A stretch of DNA of 64,000 bases from Mortierella sp. BCC40632 (taxonomy: Eukaryota > Mortierellomycota > Mortierellomycetes > Mortierellales > Mortierellaceae). The stretch spans positions 1,042,001 to 1,106,000 of the forward strand of contig WAEK01000016.1 in assembly GCA_011634665.1 (NCBI GenBank). The letters are read 5' to 3'. Position numbers and translations under genes: made by a program. The stretch's first letter is position 1, and the number at the start of each line of letters is the position of its first letter. This document shows, one piece after another, positions 1-12,522 of this stretch. The notes under the pieces were generated by a model. That model searched no databases and had not been told where the DNA came from. It was given only the letters and a program-made list of their open reading frames with translations.

Positions 1-3000
1 CGCCGCAGATCGAAACAGGAGCTTCATCGACTGCTGTTTCGACAACACCGCCCTCGCAACCATCCTCAGAGCAACCCCTCTCCCCTGTCGAGGTGCTCTC
101 TTCGAAGGCCAATATGGAACTCCGGACCCCCGAGGAATTGAAGCGAGCACAGCAACTCATGGAGGAGAAGGTTTTACAAATCTGGACAGTCCTTTCGGCT
201 TTTGAGGAGTCCTCTGCGGGTTACATTTCAGAAATGCTTCTCCATGTCTCCAATGGAGCTTATTATGATGGTGTTCAAATGGCCGAAAAGTTTATCTTTC
301 ACGTCGAGATTTTATTCAGCGCCATTGACGACCTGGAGGCGCAGATGAAAGAAGCTGGAGATCCAAATGGTAATATCCTCCCCCTTCCTCTCTTCTTTCA
401 CTATGGCATGATGCCATTTTTCTTGTTCTTTTTCTTTTCCCTTTCCTTTTTTTGTCCGCACAGCCTTTTTTTTTTATGCATGCCTGGGCCTATTGTGTTT
501 ATATTTGGGCGCCATCACCATCTAGTTCAAAAAAAAAAATCCCGCAGCCCTGAATTCAGGAGATGGAAGGACATGCATATTTTCGGCAATCGGAGATGTC
601 ACGAAAAAAAGGACAGAGAAATGATGGGGAGACTCCCTAGAAGAAAAAAAAAAACTATTCATGGGAGCCATCAGATGGAAGGGGGGGCAAGGATAGGATG
701 GAAAATTCATACCTGTTTAGCTTTCTTTCATGGAACTCATTCATCTTTCGTCTCATGACTCGATTTTTTTTTTTTTTAGGCTTGGCACATGGTCGGGAAG
801 CCAAGATGCTTTGCAAGAAAATCGTCAATTTTTTCTCACTTCTTTCACACACCCAGGAAAGCGGTGTCCGGCGGCTAGGAATGACACAGGAGCTACTTTC
901 TCTTGTCACGGGCCTTGCACATTATTTGAAAATCCTGATTCGTATTGCACTCACTTGTGCTCTGAGATTGGTATGTCTTTTTTTAATGTTTACTTTACTT
1001 TATTTTACTTTATTTTTTGTAACCAAGATCTGAGCCTAAGATGTCTCTGATACTTTGTCTCATCGTATTATTATCCTTCATTTCTTTGGAATGTCCACAG
1101 GAGCGGCAATATCACTCCACAACAGTCATTGCTCGGTTTCTCAGCAAGCTTATGGAGCTTGCTAACAAGGACAAGTATCTACAGGGCATACAAAGCAGAG
1201 GAGGAGCAATGGATGCAGAAGTCACTTCAGATCTCTGTCAAGCATGTCGGATAACGATTGAGGACGAATGTTTTATACTGGAACATCATCAACGGTGGCA
1301 CCGGAAATGTCTTGTCTGCTCTTCTTGTGGAAATGATTTGATGGCGGTTCCTTCAGAGGCTACTTATCATGAAGCTCGCGGAGTGATCTTGTGTCAACAA
1401 TGCTCCACGCCTGAGTGTCGGACAGGATTCTCGCATGTGACAAAACTGGGGCAGTACACATTCTTGCTGAGAGTTGCATTGATCCGTCTTGAGAATCTGC
1501 TTCACTTGAATGGTACGAATTTTTTTTTTGCTATCTCGACGCATCGATGGGATGAGTTACTGAAATTCATACTAATTACTTGTCTTGGTTCTTGCCTGGA
1601 TGTTTTACCTATAATATTACTTTTGAAATAGGCGAGGAGATGATGCAGTCAGGAGATGAAATGCGTGGACGCGAATTAGCAGCATCACCACCTCCGGGAG
1701 CCTTGCCCCTTCCAGGACTTGTTCGAAAGGATTCCAGGTCGAAATCATATTCCTCAGACGACAACCGACCCTATGCTCCTGTTCACCAAGGGGATCTCCG
1801 TCGTATGAAGTCTACACATCTCGACCGGAAGCTCTCTGGATCTGGACGTCATTCTTCTTCGACAGCAGTGACCAATCCCAACACGACTAGTGGGGCCCCG
1901 ACTATCAAAACCACCCAAGAGTTTATCCGACATAGCCAGCCCACGTCTCCGATCGATGACCCACTTTCTCCTGTCAACAGGGTGATGTCTCCCGAAAGTG
2001 ATCCAGAATTAATCAACTTTGAGATCATTGACGAGAGTGAGATTATGCAAGGGGATGGACAGCTTAAGGGATTAGGCATGCGTTTTGGCAGGAAAAAGAC
2101 CTCGGGATCTGGAGCGGAGGCCAATTCAACGACTCTTTCAGACCTGACCGAAAAACTCCGAGTCGGGACAGCTGTTCACCGATCACCCACGCCCTCCATT
2201 CGTACTCGTTCTGGTCATGCATCTCTTCAAGGATCTCAACATTTGTCTGTTCCATTGTCGGACAAATATGGAGTACTTGGTAATAGTGGTCCAGGATCGT
2301 TGAGATATGGAAAGCCCAAGCGACAGTACTTGAGTGAGTTGTCGGCCCTGGAGTTGTTTACTGTGAAGCATTTAGCTGTGTTGACGTTGGCTCCGATTGT
2401 TTCCGATTTCTTTACGTTGGAGGAACTGTTGGATTTGATCGGGCATCGGAAGCAAACACTTTGGGGTCGGTTTGTTAAAGGACTCAAGACGGATAAACGC
2501 AAGTCTAAAGGTAAGGAAGGAAGGAAGGAGAAAAAAAAAGATTGGGGTGATTGACTCATTTGATGGAACACTTGATCATGATTTTACAAACTAAAGTGTG
2601 TTGTGATGTCAATTTTGCTATAGTGGAAGGAACTTTTGGTGTTCCATTGGAGGTGTTGGTAGAACGAAGCGGAGTTGACTCTACACTTGGTGCAGGACCT
2701 GGTCGAATCCGGATACCAGGCTTTGTGGACGAAAGCATCAATGCCATGCTCAACATGGGTACGTCTGACTATTCACTCTTTTGGGTTAGTCCTCATAATT
2801 AGTATTTCTTTCTTTCTTTCTTTCTTTCCAACCATGATATTAATTTGATCCGCACTATGGTTTGCAATGAGTAGACATGTCTGTTGAAGGTGTATTCAGG
2901 AAAAATGGCAATATTCGACAACTTCGGGAACTCAGTGAGGCAATTGACAAGGATCCTTTGTCCGTGGACCTGACAGAAGAAAATCCTGTTCAGGTGGCAG

Positions 3001-4377
3001 CTCTGCTAAAGACTTTTCTGCGTCAACTTCCGGATCCAGTGCTGACTTTTAAGCTTCACCGACTGTTCATTGTTTCTCAAAGTATGTATCAGATCTTTGC
3101 TCTGCTCAGGAGTGAAAAAAGGGGAGGAGAGGGGGGACAATCCGCGGGTATCAGTGATACTAATAGTTCCGATCTCTTCATTTTTTTTTTTTAAAAAAAA
3201 AAAAAAAAATAGAAATGGAAGATGAAGCAATTCGGAAGACGGTCCTGCACTTGACCTGCTGTTTGTTACCCAAGTCCAATCGGGATTGTATGGAAGCGAT
3301 CTGTCTCTTTTTCCGTTGGGTAGCACAATTTTCGGAAGTCGATGGAACAACAGGCACAGGCAGTCGAATGGATCTTCATAATCTGGCAACTGTCATCACA
3401 CCAAACGTGCTCTACTCCAAGTCCAAGGACCCAATGAAGGACGAGAGCTTCTTGGCTATCGAAGCAGTCATGGGCTTGTTGCAGTATCAGGATGATTTCT
3501 GCGTGGTGAGTATCTATTTTTATTTTTATTTTTATGGTTTCTACGCGACACACTATCTATGGGTATCCTCAACTCCCAATATTAATTTTTCATTTTTGAA
3601 CTGGTGCTAAACGACCTTTAATTTTCTTTTCCATCCGAAAAAAAAAAAAAAAAAAAAAAAAAGGTTCCGGAGGACTTGTCGCTCATCCTAAGCGATCAGG
3701 ATCTGGTGGAATCATCCATGGATCTTTCTTCCAAGGATATCCTTAAACGGTGCGAAAACCTGGTCAAGACCAAAGTCAAAAAGTCTCATTCGATTGGAGA
3801 TTTGTATCATGATCCATTGTCACCCTCTTCACCCTCTTCGTCTGATGCCCCACGGTTGAATGGGATCAATCATCTGCTCAACGGTAACGGAAACAGCAAT
3901 GGAACCTCAGCATTAGGCAACGGTATCCGAGGAGGGGGAGGAGGGGGGGGAGGGGTTGAAATTATAACATCTGTTGTAAGGTCGACATCTCCACGACGCG
4001 AGAATGGCTCTGCGCTTCAATCACCAACTGCAGCCTTGTCAGCAGTCATGGTAGAAGGTGGTTTGTTGTCTGATTCCACCGTTACGTCGCCCGTAGCGAC
4101 TTCTGCAGTAACCAATGGTGTATTGAATGGCGATCTTGCCAGTAATGGTCGTGGAGGCGGATCAGCACCGATGATGATACCAAAGATTGCCAACCAAAGG
4201 AACCAGAGAACACCAAGTCCATCAGGGCGATCGCCAGCATCCTCGCCTGGGATGTCTCCACCAGGACCAGGAATCACCTTTGGGCGTGGACTATCCACCT
4301 CTTTACCAGCGTCTGTGATTGCAACCAAGGCCCCTGCGACGACGGCGAAAGCAGCTGAGACACCGAATGCCAAGTGA
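1..4377 (+). CDS. LRG1: Lrg1-type LIM-domain Rho GTPase-activating protein (5'-partial)
   Basis: The gene is open at the left edge in the frame starting at base 3. Exons are <1-369, 780-970, 1101-1512, 1632-2510, 2624-2758, 2875-3081, 3213-3505 and 3664-4377; all junction phases agree, giving 1065 residues to the TGA. A LIM zinc-binding module lies at about 1236-1404 (CxxC, then H and CxxC pairs), followed by the family block with KLGQYTFLLRVAL. After a Ser/Pro-rich linker, the block ending DLIGHRKQTLWGR precedes a RhoGAP domain (about 2630-3530). Its arginine finger is in GVFRKNG, with the Arg codon at 2898-2900. The tail is Ser/Gly/Asn-rich and disordered. Yeast Lrg1 is a GAP for Rho1 in cell-wall glucan synthesis and cell fusion; a role in Rho1-type signalling at the cortex is inferred. 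The intron before the last exon ends in 25 A then G instead of a pyrimidine tract, with a possible branch site near 3606. The amino terminus, perhaps with more LIM modules, lies outside the window. Confidence 0.88.
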
Positions 4378-5124
4378 TCCAGCGGAGGAAATATTTACTG
4401 CTCGTCTTCAATCTCAATGAAGTGCTTGACAAGTTTTTTTGTGGGACATAGCGGGATATTGAAGTTTTAACTCCAATCAAATGGAGAGAGGATGGGAAGA
4501 AGGAATGTCTGCATATGTGAGAGAGAGAAAGAATGAGAGCAGGAAAGGGGAAAGTTTGTTAGCTTCTGTGCGGATCCGATAGAGAAGAGAACGTGAAAAA
4601 GAAAGAATAGATGCACGACTCTACGCCCAACAGCCCTCGGATGTGGCCACTAGACCCGCTTTGATGTCATAAAGTAAACTCCAGTATCACTAAAAATACG
4701 AGTGTCAAGAATATCGACAATGTCTAGAAGAACAAGAGCAATAAATAGGGAAGGGGACATCCGAAAGGGCATTCGCCGAATTATGTCCAAGTATTCTTTA
4801 TCTTTTCATGTCTTGGCTGAGATGGTTCTTTTATCTCGTTTTCACCTTTCAAGACACGATGAGGCATAAAATCAAACAATTGGAAAAATTGGTTTGCAAG
4901 TGGTACAACGGCCAAGGGCCATTCATATTCGGTTTTTGTTACAATAATGCTTGGGATGATGCTATAGTATGCTACAAAGACAAATGCTCGTCCTTTTCTT
5001 TTCGTTTCACCTCCATTCTTCCTTCTTACGCTATTTTTTTTTCTTCTTTTGTTTCGTTTTTGTGAGTGAGAGAGTATTGTACAAAGAAAAAAGAAAAAAA
5101 CCCATACTTTTCCTTCCTCCCCTT
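4378..5124. other. Shared 3' region between convergent genes
   Basis: These 747 bases separate two stop codons facing each other. A canonical AATAAA lies at 4740-4745 on the plus strand, suitable for the RhoGAP transcript. There is no conserved coding sequence; the open frames here are short and of low complexity. Confidence 0.6.
4740..4745 (+). terminator. Poly(A) signal AATAAA for the RhoGAP gene
   Basis: An exact AATAAA hexamer sits 363 bases after the RhoGAP stop codon on the coding strand. Its function is inferred from motif and position only. Confidence 0.4.
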
Positions 5125-8100
5125 TCAGTCTTCCGCAGGAGATGCTGCACTGCCTGGTCGTGCTGCCACTACCACCACCCGAATCATTCCATCATCCTCT
5201 CGTCGTCCCTGGACTTGACCACTGAGCTTGATCACACTCATCTTCTTCTTCATCACTCGCTTCGGTCGTGGAGGTCCAAACTGGATCCCTCGACTACTGC
5301 TTCCACCTTCGTCGTTTCGATTGACGCGAATCACACTGGTATAACTGCTGCCATAGCTGCTGCTCATATCATGTCGATCCCTATCCGCTGGTCCTGTTGG
5401 GGCAGTCAAGATCTCCTTTGGTTGGGCCGATTCCATAATTCCTTGTTGCTTTCGCAGAGCCTGATTCATCTGAGCCGATGGAGAAGGAGGGAGTTGCTTC
5501 TTGGCTTGCATTTGCAACCCTGTGATGCGCTCCCGACTCGCGATCGACCTGATCTGGAACGGATTCGACGGTGGCTGTGCTTGCGTCTCCTCCAATCTCT
5601 GCTTTTGTTCCTCTAGAGAAGCCAATGTCTTGGAGGTTGCCTCAGAGACAGCAACAGAAGCAAGTTGACCAGAAAGAGCACTCTTGAAGACCTTGGGCGC
5701 TGGTGGAGATTGCTGTGTCGTCTTGTTCGAACTAAACGACTCTTGTTGCAACTTTCCTGACAATCTCGAATCTCGACCTTGTAAGGCCATGACTTCGTTC
5801 TCGCGCGCCCATCGTTCCGCAATCCTTTGTCTTTCTCGCTCCTTCAGCTTTTCTCTACCAATGTCCCTTTCCTTGTCTGGTTGAGGATAAGGACTCGCAG
5901 CACTGCTTCCATTGTCCCTAAAGATCAGAGATCGTCGAGATCCTAACCTTGGTACACTCCTTCGTTTCTTCATCGCAGCTGCAACGTCGTCCTCAAAGGG
6001 GGATGGCAACAACATGGATCCAAAGGGCTCAGATCCCTTCTTTTTCAAGGTCCTCTCTGGTGGTCCACTAAAGCTAACCATCCCGTCCCTTTCAACATTG
6101 TTCTCATCTCGAATGGGTAGCCGTCGACGCCCACTTGCCTGCTCCTTCTCGGCCGCTGCCAGTAGAGCTTCAAAATCCATCGCCTTTAGATCTTTAGGCG
6201 TCGAAGGTTCAAAATCCTTGCTTGGATCAAACTCTTTCAAGGGCGTACCACTGGGTGTCAACAGCGCCAACAGCTGGGATTGTTCTGGCGTGGTCGATCG
6301 AGCTGCCATATCCCTGGATCTCTCCGCTGCATCTACTTCAGGATCCACTCGAGAGCCAAATCCCCCTTGTGTAGCACCTGCAGAAGAGGCGATATACCGT
6401 GATAGATAGCATTGGTGTTGACCAGGTACCTGCAACCGAGGACTGTTCAGGGTCGCAGAGCTCGCAGCTGACATGGTCGAGCCTGTACTAAAGTGCTTGG
6501 GATGATTATGTGGGATCAACGTGTCACCAGAGGAGTACTGTTGATGATGGTTATGGCTCCTGCCTCCACTTCCCCGCAAATGTGGGTATTGCTCATACAA
6601 GTACGAGCTCGGAGACTGACTAGTTTGACGAAGATGTTGTTGCTGCTGTTGTGTCAACGACCCTTGTCGGCGGTGGTCCATCAATGACAATGCACCATTC
6701 CGAGAAGAGTCCAAGGGTGATTGGGAACCACCACGACTGGCGACAATGGTCGGGATGGATCCGACATTTCGTGTCAGGGCAGCCGATGTCTGTTGTCTCG
6801 AGTGTGGCAACATCTTGTCCTCAGCCTCTGTCGACAGTGGTCCAAGCGAAGAGACAGCAGACGAGGCAGACGATCCGTTAGAACCCAAGGCGGAAGCATT
6901 GGTACTAATAAAGAGCCTGCTCGGTTTCCGGGAGAGTCCAGAGGAAGCAGGTCGACCTGGAGCTGCTTGTCTTGACATTCGCAGGGACTCTTGTGGACCA
7001 TAGTTTGTCGTGTCTCCTCCTTGGCGGGACTCTCGTAGCGAGGGAGACCTTGAATGGCCGCTCTTGTACATGTCTCTTGTCCGGCTTGATACAGGAAGGT
7101 CGGGCACATCATCCGAGTCATAGTCATAATCCGAAGACATGCGTCTGTGTGTCGCAGTCTCGGCTGACCCAGATTCAAGGTACCGTTGCTTTCCCTTCTC
7201 ACGCTCTGCAGATAAGGCCTTCAGAGCTTCATCCGTGGGTCCAGACAATGGTTGGACGGACAGAGCCTTGGATAGGACTGGTTCTCCAATAGAAGCACGC
7301 GAACGGACCGTGATCTCTTCCATCGACATATCGGCATCCCCCGTGTACCCACTCATGGCGTCTCCATCAGAATCGAATCCTTTAAACTCTTGTTCCATCT
7401 CGAGGGGCATCATGCCTTCGGAAGACACGGTCATCGATCGGATTTCCTGTCGCTTGAAATTAAACAGACCCGGGACTGCCGAATTGTTCACAACAGCATG
7501 GGCATGTTCAACATTGGCAAGTTCGAACGTAAAGCTGGTGAACGTGTGCGTGATATTGGTCGACGTTCTTGTGGAGGCACCGTCTGCCCCTCCGGGTACA
7601 CGCAAGTACCCATTGGGCAGTGGTGGTACGCCGCTCTCAAGGTAGAACTCTGAACCGGGACGTGATATCATAGCACCGCCACCATTGGAGCCACTCTGGC
7701 GGCGACGACGCATCATGGACATCTCTAGAGTTTCTCGTCTTCCTAACGGTTGGACAGGTTTGGCCAAGGTGGTCGCCAACAGTCCTGGGTGGGTCGATGT
7801 CGCCAGCGACCGGGACCGAACCGACTGAATGCTGCCTGACCTCTGTAACCTCATGTTGGATCCCTGTGCGTTATTTGACTCTGCTTCCTCTAAAAGTTGT
7901 TCTTGCGGATCAGAGTGCGAGCCCATGCCCTGTTGAGTCGTTGTCGCGTGTGCTCCAGCGTTGGATTTGTGACCGCGACCCAGATGGAATGATTTCAGGA
8001 ACGCGCGTTTCCATTCAGAGGGTTCTTCCGAGTTACCCTTGACCATTTTGTTTGGTTCCTGACCGCGTTTACCTTCAATCGAGTCCTGATCCTTGGGACG

Positions 8101-11100
8101 CTTCTTGCTGTTCTGGCGAAGGGTGGATGTTTCGTTGGTGACTCCTGAGACAGAGGTTGCTACTGCTGGTGCTACTGCTACTGCTGCAACATCTCCTGCC
8201 CCTGATTCATCCTTCTTCTTGGTCTTGTCCTTTGTCAGAAATCGCTTCATTGGGTGGGAACGTTTTGACTTGAACAATTCTTGAACGTCCACCACACCCC
8301 CGCCAGATTTTTGTGCTGCGGCGATCAATTTTTTCCGCATCTTGGGTGGTAGTTCCGCAAACTGGGTATAATCATCGTAATCTCCTGGCATGATGATATC
8401 GATTGAGCCATCCGAATCCGCTCCATCCTCCTCTTCTTCCTCTCCAGCTAGAACATCATGAAGCGAGGGCATTTCAGGTGAAACCATAACCGTATCCAGA
8501 TCCTGCTGTTTGGGCGATGTCATCTGTAAATCTCCACCTCCAGTTTGTTGTTGTTGTTGGAGCTGAGTTTGTTCCGACATGGAACTAGGCCGAGCACGGC
8601 TTTCCGTCCAGGGGATTGGTAGCCTCCTGGGGGGTGAACCGTTACTTTTGTTACTATTATTAGAGCTGGTGGTTGCTCCAGCACCTGATTCAGGGTGTCC
8701 ACGTGGAGGAGTCCAAAAGTTGACCTCGTGTCGACTCTTGGTGGGGGACTCGGGAGTCTCCTTGGATTCAATTCCAGACACAGCCTCGCGCTGAGTTTGG
8801 TTCTGGGCCTGTGCCTGAGCACGAGCCTTTTCCCTCAAGTTGGATGAGGAGCGGATGGAAGCCAAGGTGTTTTGCATTCGAGTCTTGATCTTGACCCGGA
8901 GCGAGGACGTTCCTGAGCTACGGTCCTCCTCAGCATGAAGCTGAGGTGCTACAGGTAATGATGCCTGTCCTTCCGCACCTCGACATGAAATCATGGACAC
9001 GTTTTCAGAAGATTGAATATCACCCCTGGACCCGTTTCTATGACTGGGATAGGCCGATCCCTGGCCAAGATCTGCCGCGGAACCAGCAGAGAAAGAGGTA
9101 GGAAGGAGACCGAAAGAGGTGTTTGTGAGACCTGTGGAGGTTGATTGGTGGCTGTACCGATTCCGGCGTTCGTCGTTACTTGTGTAGTCAATGCTATCAA
9201 CTGCTTGTGGACGAAAGTCAGAGTGGGTCTCTGCAGTTGTTTCCGAGGAAGCCTGGGTGGCTGGGTCGTTGGGTCTAGAAAGGGAGATTGGTAAAATGGA
9301 GCTTTGTCAGGTCAGCACGGAACACAGATAGCGGAGTCGTCAGCAGGGAAGAGATGCAAGGTAAAGAACCATGGTGACACAAACGGGAAATAGGTCGTGG
9401 TAAAGTACAACAGGTACAGCGAGAGAAGGAAAGAAGAAAAAAAGAGAGAGAGAAAGAGAGAGGGAGAGAATGATAAAAAAAAAAAAAACAAGGGGGGTGG
9501 GTGGAAACTATGGACGGAAAATGGACGCGCTTCACTCCGCGCTCACTGGGTTTTTTTGTTCATCCTCCCTTCCTTCTCCTTCTTCCCCCTCGCTCGCCCC
9601 TTTCTCCCAGCTCTGAGAGCAGAATGACATCGGGCCTACTCCACCCAAAGGAACGCCCTGTGCGGAATAACAGTAGGAGACTCTTAGCACCCCTGTCCTA
9701 GACCAAGCCCATATTAACCCAAAAAAAATCGGGAGGCCCAATGCGTCCTTATTTTTTTTTTTTTTTTTTTCCTGTTGTTGGTCCATACCTTTTTTTATGT
9801 TTGAGCTTTCCGAGTGCACGCAAGATCTTTGCCTTGGCTGACACGGGTGTCAGTGCGTTCTTTCCTTTAGGATTCGAAGAAGATGCAGACGCACCCTTTG
9901 CTTTGTTATTGTTGGCCTCTTCCATTTCTGCTGCATCCTCATCCGAACGCGTCGTGGAGGCTTTGCTGGCACTAGACCGGACCACCATGGACGCCGGTGG
10001 GGATGGAAACACCGTCCCCACACCTCCTGTTGCGGCTCCAATGACCATTGCGGCATGCGGGAACATGGCGCTATCTTTTCGTTGATGACCAACCGTCCAG
10101 GCAGTGGTTGCATTGCTTGCAAGGTTGTTCGCTGAAGACACGCGGCGGATATCATTCTCAGCCTCCACCGCAGCTACACCGCGGTATTCAATCGGTACAG
10201 GGGTGGTGGTAGTAGCAACAGTGGCAGAGGTGGCGGTTGCAGAAGCAGCCATTGCGGAAAGGTTTTGAGAGCTGGAGTTGAAGTCGTGGTCGTTGGTGAA
10301 TCCTCGGCGAGATGACGAGCGAAGAGTAGCGGTATTTACAGAGGGAGTAGATTTTTGCTTGTGCTTAAGTCGTTGCTGCTGCTGCTGCTGCTGTTGTTGT
10401 TGTTGATGATGATGCTGTTGTTGTTGCAATAGCTGGTGCTGGTGCTGTTGCTGGTCGTGATAGTGCCGGAGATACTGCTGGTGCTGTTGGGGGGTGAGCG
10501 TGACTGGTTCGCGTCCGACTCCTGGGCCTGCAATCACTCCTGCACCTGTGCCTGCACCTGCTGCACCCACTCCTCCTGCGCCTGGTCCTGATCCTCCTAG
10601 ACTTGATCCTGGTCTGAGGGTGACTCCTGCTCCTGCTCCTCCTCGACTAGGCCTCTGCTTGGCCTTTGCTTGAGAGTCAAGCTGCTGCTGGGGTAGCTGT
10701 TGCTGCTGTTTGGATAAAAGTCGATGTTGATCAAGAATAGGCTGGAGGATAGGGTTAGGATCTGTCAAGAGGTTACTCGAGCGACGGCGACGGCGCTGCT
10801 GTTGCTGCTGTTGCTGCTGTTGCTGCTGCTGATTGTAAGAAAGCTGTGGAGTGGAATCGAAAGAAGTAAGGGAGTGGGAAGATGTGAGACGATGAGGATG
10901 GGGGTGCACCTTGTTGTTAATATTGCTGCTGCTGTAGTCGTGGTATGAATCAATGTTGCTGGTGCAATGGCGAAGAGGGCGATCACCAAGCGGCTGCGAC
11001 GGTGCAAGAGAAGGGGAAGTAGAGGAGGGACGAGGAGGATGATTCTGATAGGGAACTACGGGCGATTGAGCCCGAGAATGAGGGTGTGGACGTGAAGGGA

Positions 11101-11137
11101 GAACTGAGGAGCGACCAGAGGATGGTGGCATGTACAT
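5125..11137 (-). CDS. Very large intrinsically disordered polyQ/Ser-rich protein
   Basis: There are two exons, 11137-9789 and 9274-5125. The donor after the Lys-rich KLKHKK segment is in phase 2 and the acceptor at 9275 supplies the third base, so the two long frames form one gene of 1832 residues starting at ATG 11137 (MYMPPSS). The amino-terminal third is rich in Gln, His, Ser and Pro with CAG/CAA-encoded polyQ near 10375-10440 and 10793-10830, then Ala/Gly repeats and a basic segment KILRALGKLKHKK. The rest is Ser/Arg-rich with short conserved-looking islands: PSLHDVLAG, an acidic EEEEED run, then ELPPKMRKKLIAAAQ, and the motif RAFLKSFHLGR. The last 80 residues are basic then hydrophobic (MIRVVVVAA). 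I recognise no catalytic or binding domain. A scaffold or regulatory role is plausible for such a composition but is not shown. Confidence 0.75.
10375..10440 (-). repeat. CAG/CAA trinucleotide tract encoding polyglutamine
   Basis: CTG/TTG triplets run on the plus strand, reading CAG/CAA in the coding strand of the large disordered protein. A second tract lies at about 10793-10830. Such tracts commonly vary in length between strains. Confidence 0.8.
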
Positions 11138-11353
11138 GATCTCGGGACGCGCCCGAAAATATGAGCAAGAGAGAGAAGAGGTCTGTTCAGGACAAGGACG
11201 TGAAGCGAAGAGACCCCAAAGTTGGTCGGGAGGAACAACAGTAAGGAGAAACTTCGTTGAGCGAGAAAAGGGAGAGAAAGAGAGAGACGGACGGTCGCTT
11301 TGAAGCAATCAAGTGAGTGAGTGAGTGAGTGAGAGAATGAGAGAGAGACAGAG

Positions 11354-11355
<2 letters not shown>

Positions 11356-11389
<34 letters not shown>
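11356..11389. repeat. (GA)n microsatellite
   Basis: An essentially uninterrupted GA dinucleotide tract upstream of the large disordered protein gene. Confidence 0.85.
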
Positions 11390-11391
<2 letters not shown>

Positions 11392-11616
11392 TAGTGAGGG
11401 AGTAAAGAACGAGCGAGAGAAGGGGTGAGGAGAAAGGAGGAGGAAGAGGAAGGAGGAGAAGAGGGGCTAGGATGTAGAGTAAGAGTAAGAGTAAAAGGCG
11501 AACGAGCTGGAGAACGAGCGAGAGAAGGGAAGAGAGAGAGACAATGCGGTTCAAGGGGGAGGAGAGAGAGAGAGTGAAAGTGAGAGAGAGTGGAGAGAGA
11601 GAAAAAAAAAAAAAAA

Positions 11617-11623
<7 letters not shown>

Positions 11624-11655
<32 letters not shown>
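11624..11655. repeat. (GA)n microsatellite
   Basis: A second GA tract in the same CT-rich (coding-strand) leader, next to a 15-nt A run. Confidence 0.8.
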
Positions 11656-11658
<3 letters not shown>

Positions 11659-12468
11659 GGCAAAGAGTCGCAAGGAACGAACAAACGATTTGGGGAAAAG
11701 GATCACTATGGTGACCCTTTCTCTCTCTTGGGATCTTTATTATCCAAACGAAAAAAAAAAAAAAGGGAAAGGACTGGGTGATCAATCAGCCCAGTACTAG
11801 TATTGGTCCCAGGTGCGCACCATGCATAACATATCACACTCAAGGATTCAGCTCCCGACTATCAAGCCAATGCCTGCAGAAAGCCAATGAGTAAAAAAAA
11901 AAAAAAAAAAAAAGAGGGTGGATGCCAATCCATTCACTCCATCCATCCAGTCAGCAGGACACACTACCCACACATACACTCACACATACACAGACACACA
12001 CACACTACACTCACACGCACGACCACCCGATCCTCTGTCTGTCTTATGCGCGTCAAAACATAACGCGTGGGCGAACGGGATGAACTGAGCCGGGTGGGTA
12101 GCCACGATGGGATGAGCCGTACCTTGATTCCGTTGGTCCTTTGGTGGATGCTGTTGACTTTGCCAAACACACGTTCAAACGGTGATCAGCACGAATGAAT
12201 GAATCTCTCTGCGCCCGTTCCTGCAATGATGCTGCAGCTGACAGATGAGCGATCAGCACCAGGGACGGTAGCCAGCAGGTGAGCTGTTGTTGTGTTTGTT
12301 GAGCAGCAAGGCGACCAGCAGGGCTAGGGTTGGCATCTGTCCCCCTGACGGGTGGATGGTGCTGAAAGGGAAGACAGAGAGAGACAGAGACACGGATTGG
12401 GATTCTTCCCGTTGCGTCCTACTCCGAGGAAAGGGAGGACGATGGGAGAGGATGGGATGAGGCGAAAG

Positions 12469-12473
<5 letters not shown>

Positions 12474-12521
<48 letters not shown>
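12474..12521. repeat. (GA)n microsatellite, about 24 units
   Basis: A perfect GA repeat in gene-poor DNA. Confidence 0.9.
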
Positions 12522-12522
<1 letters not shown>

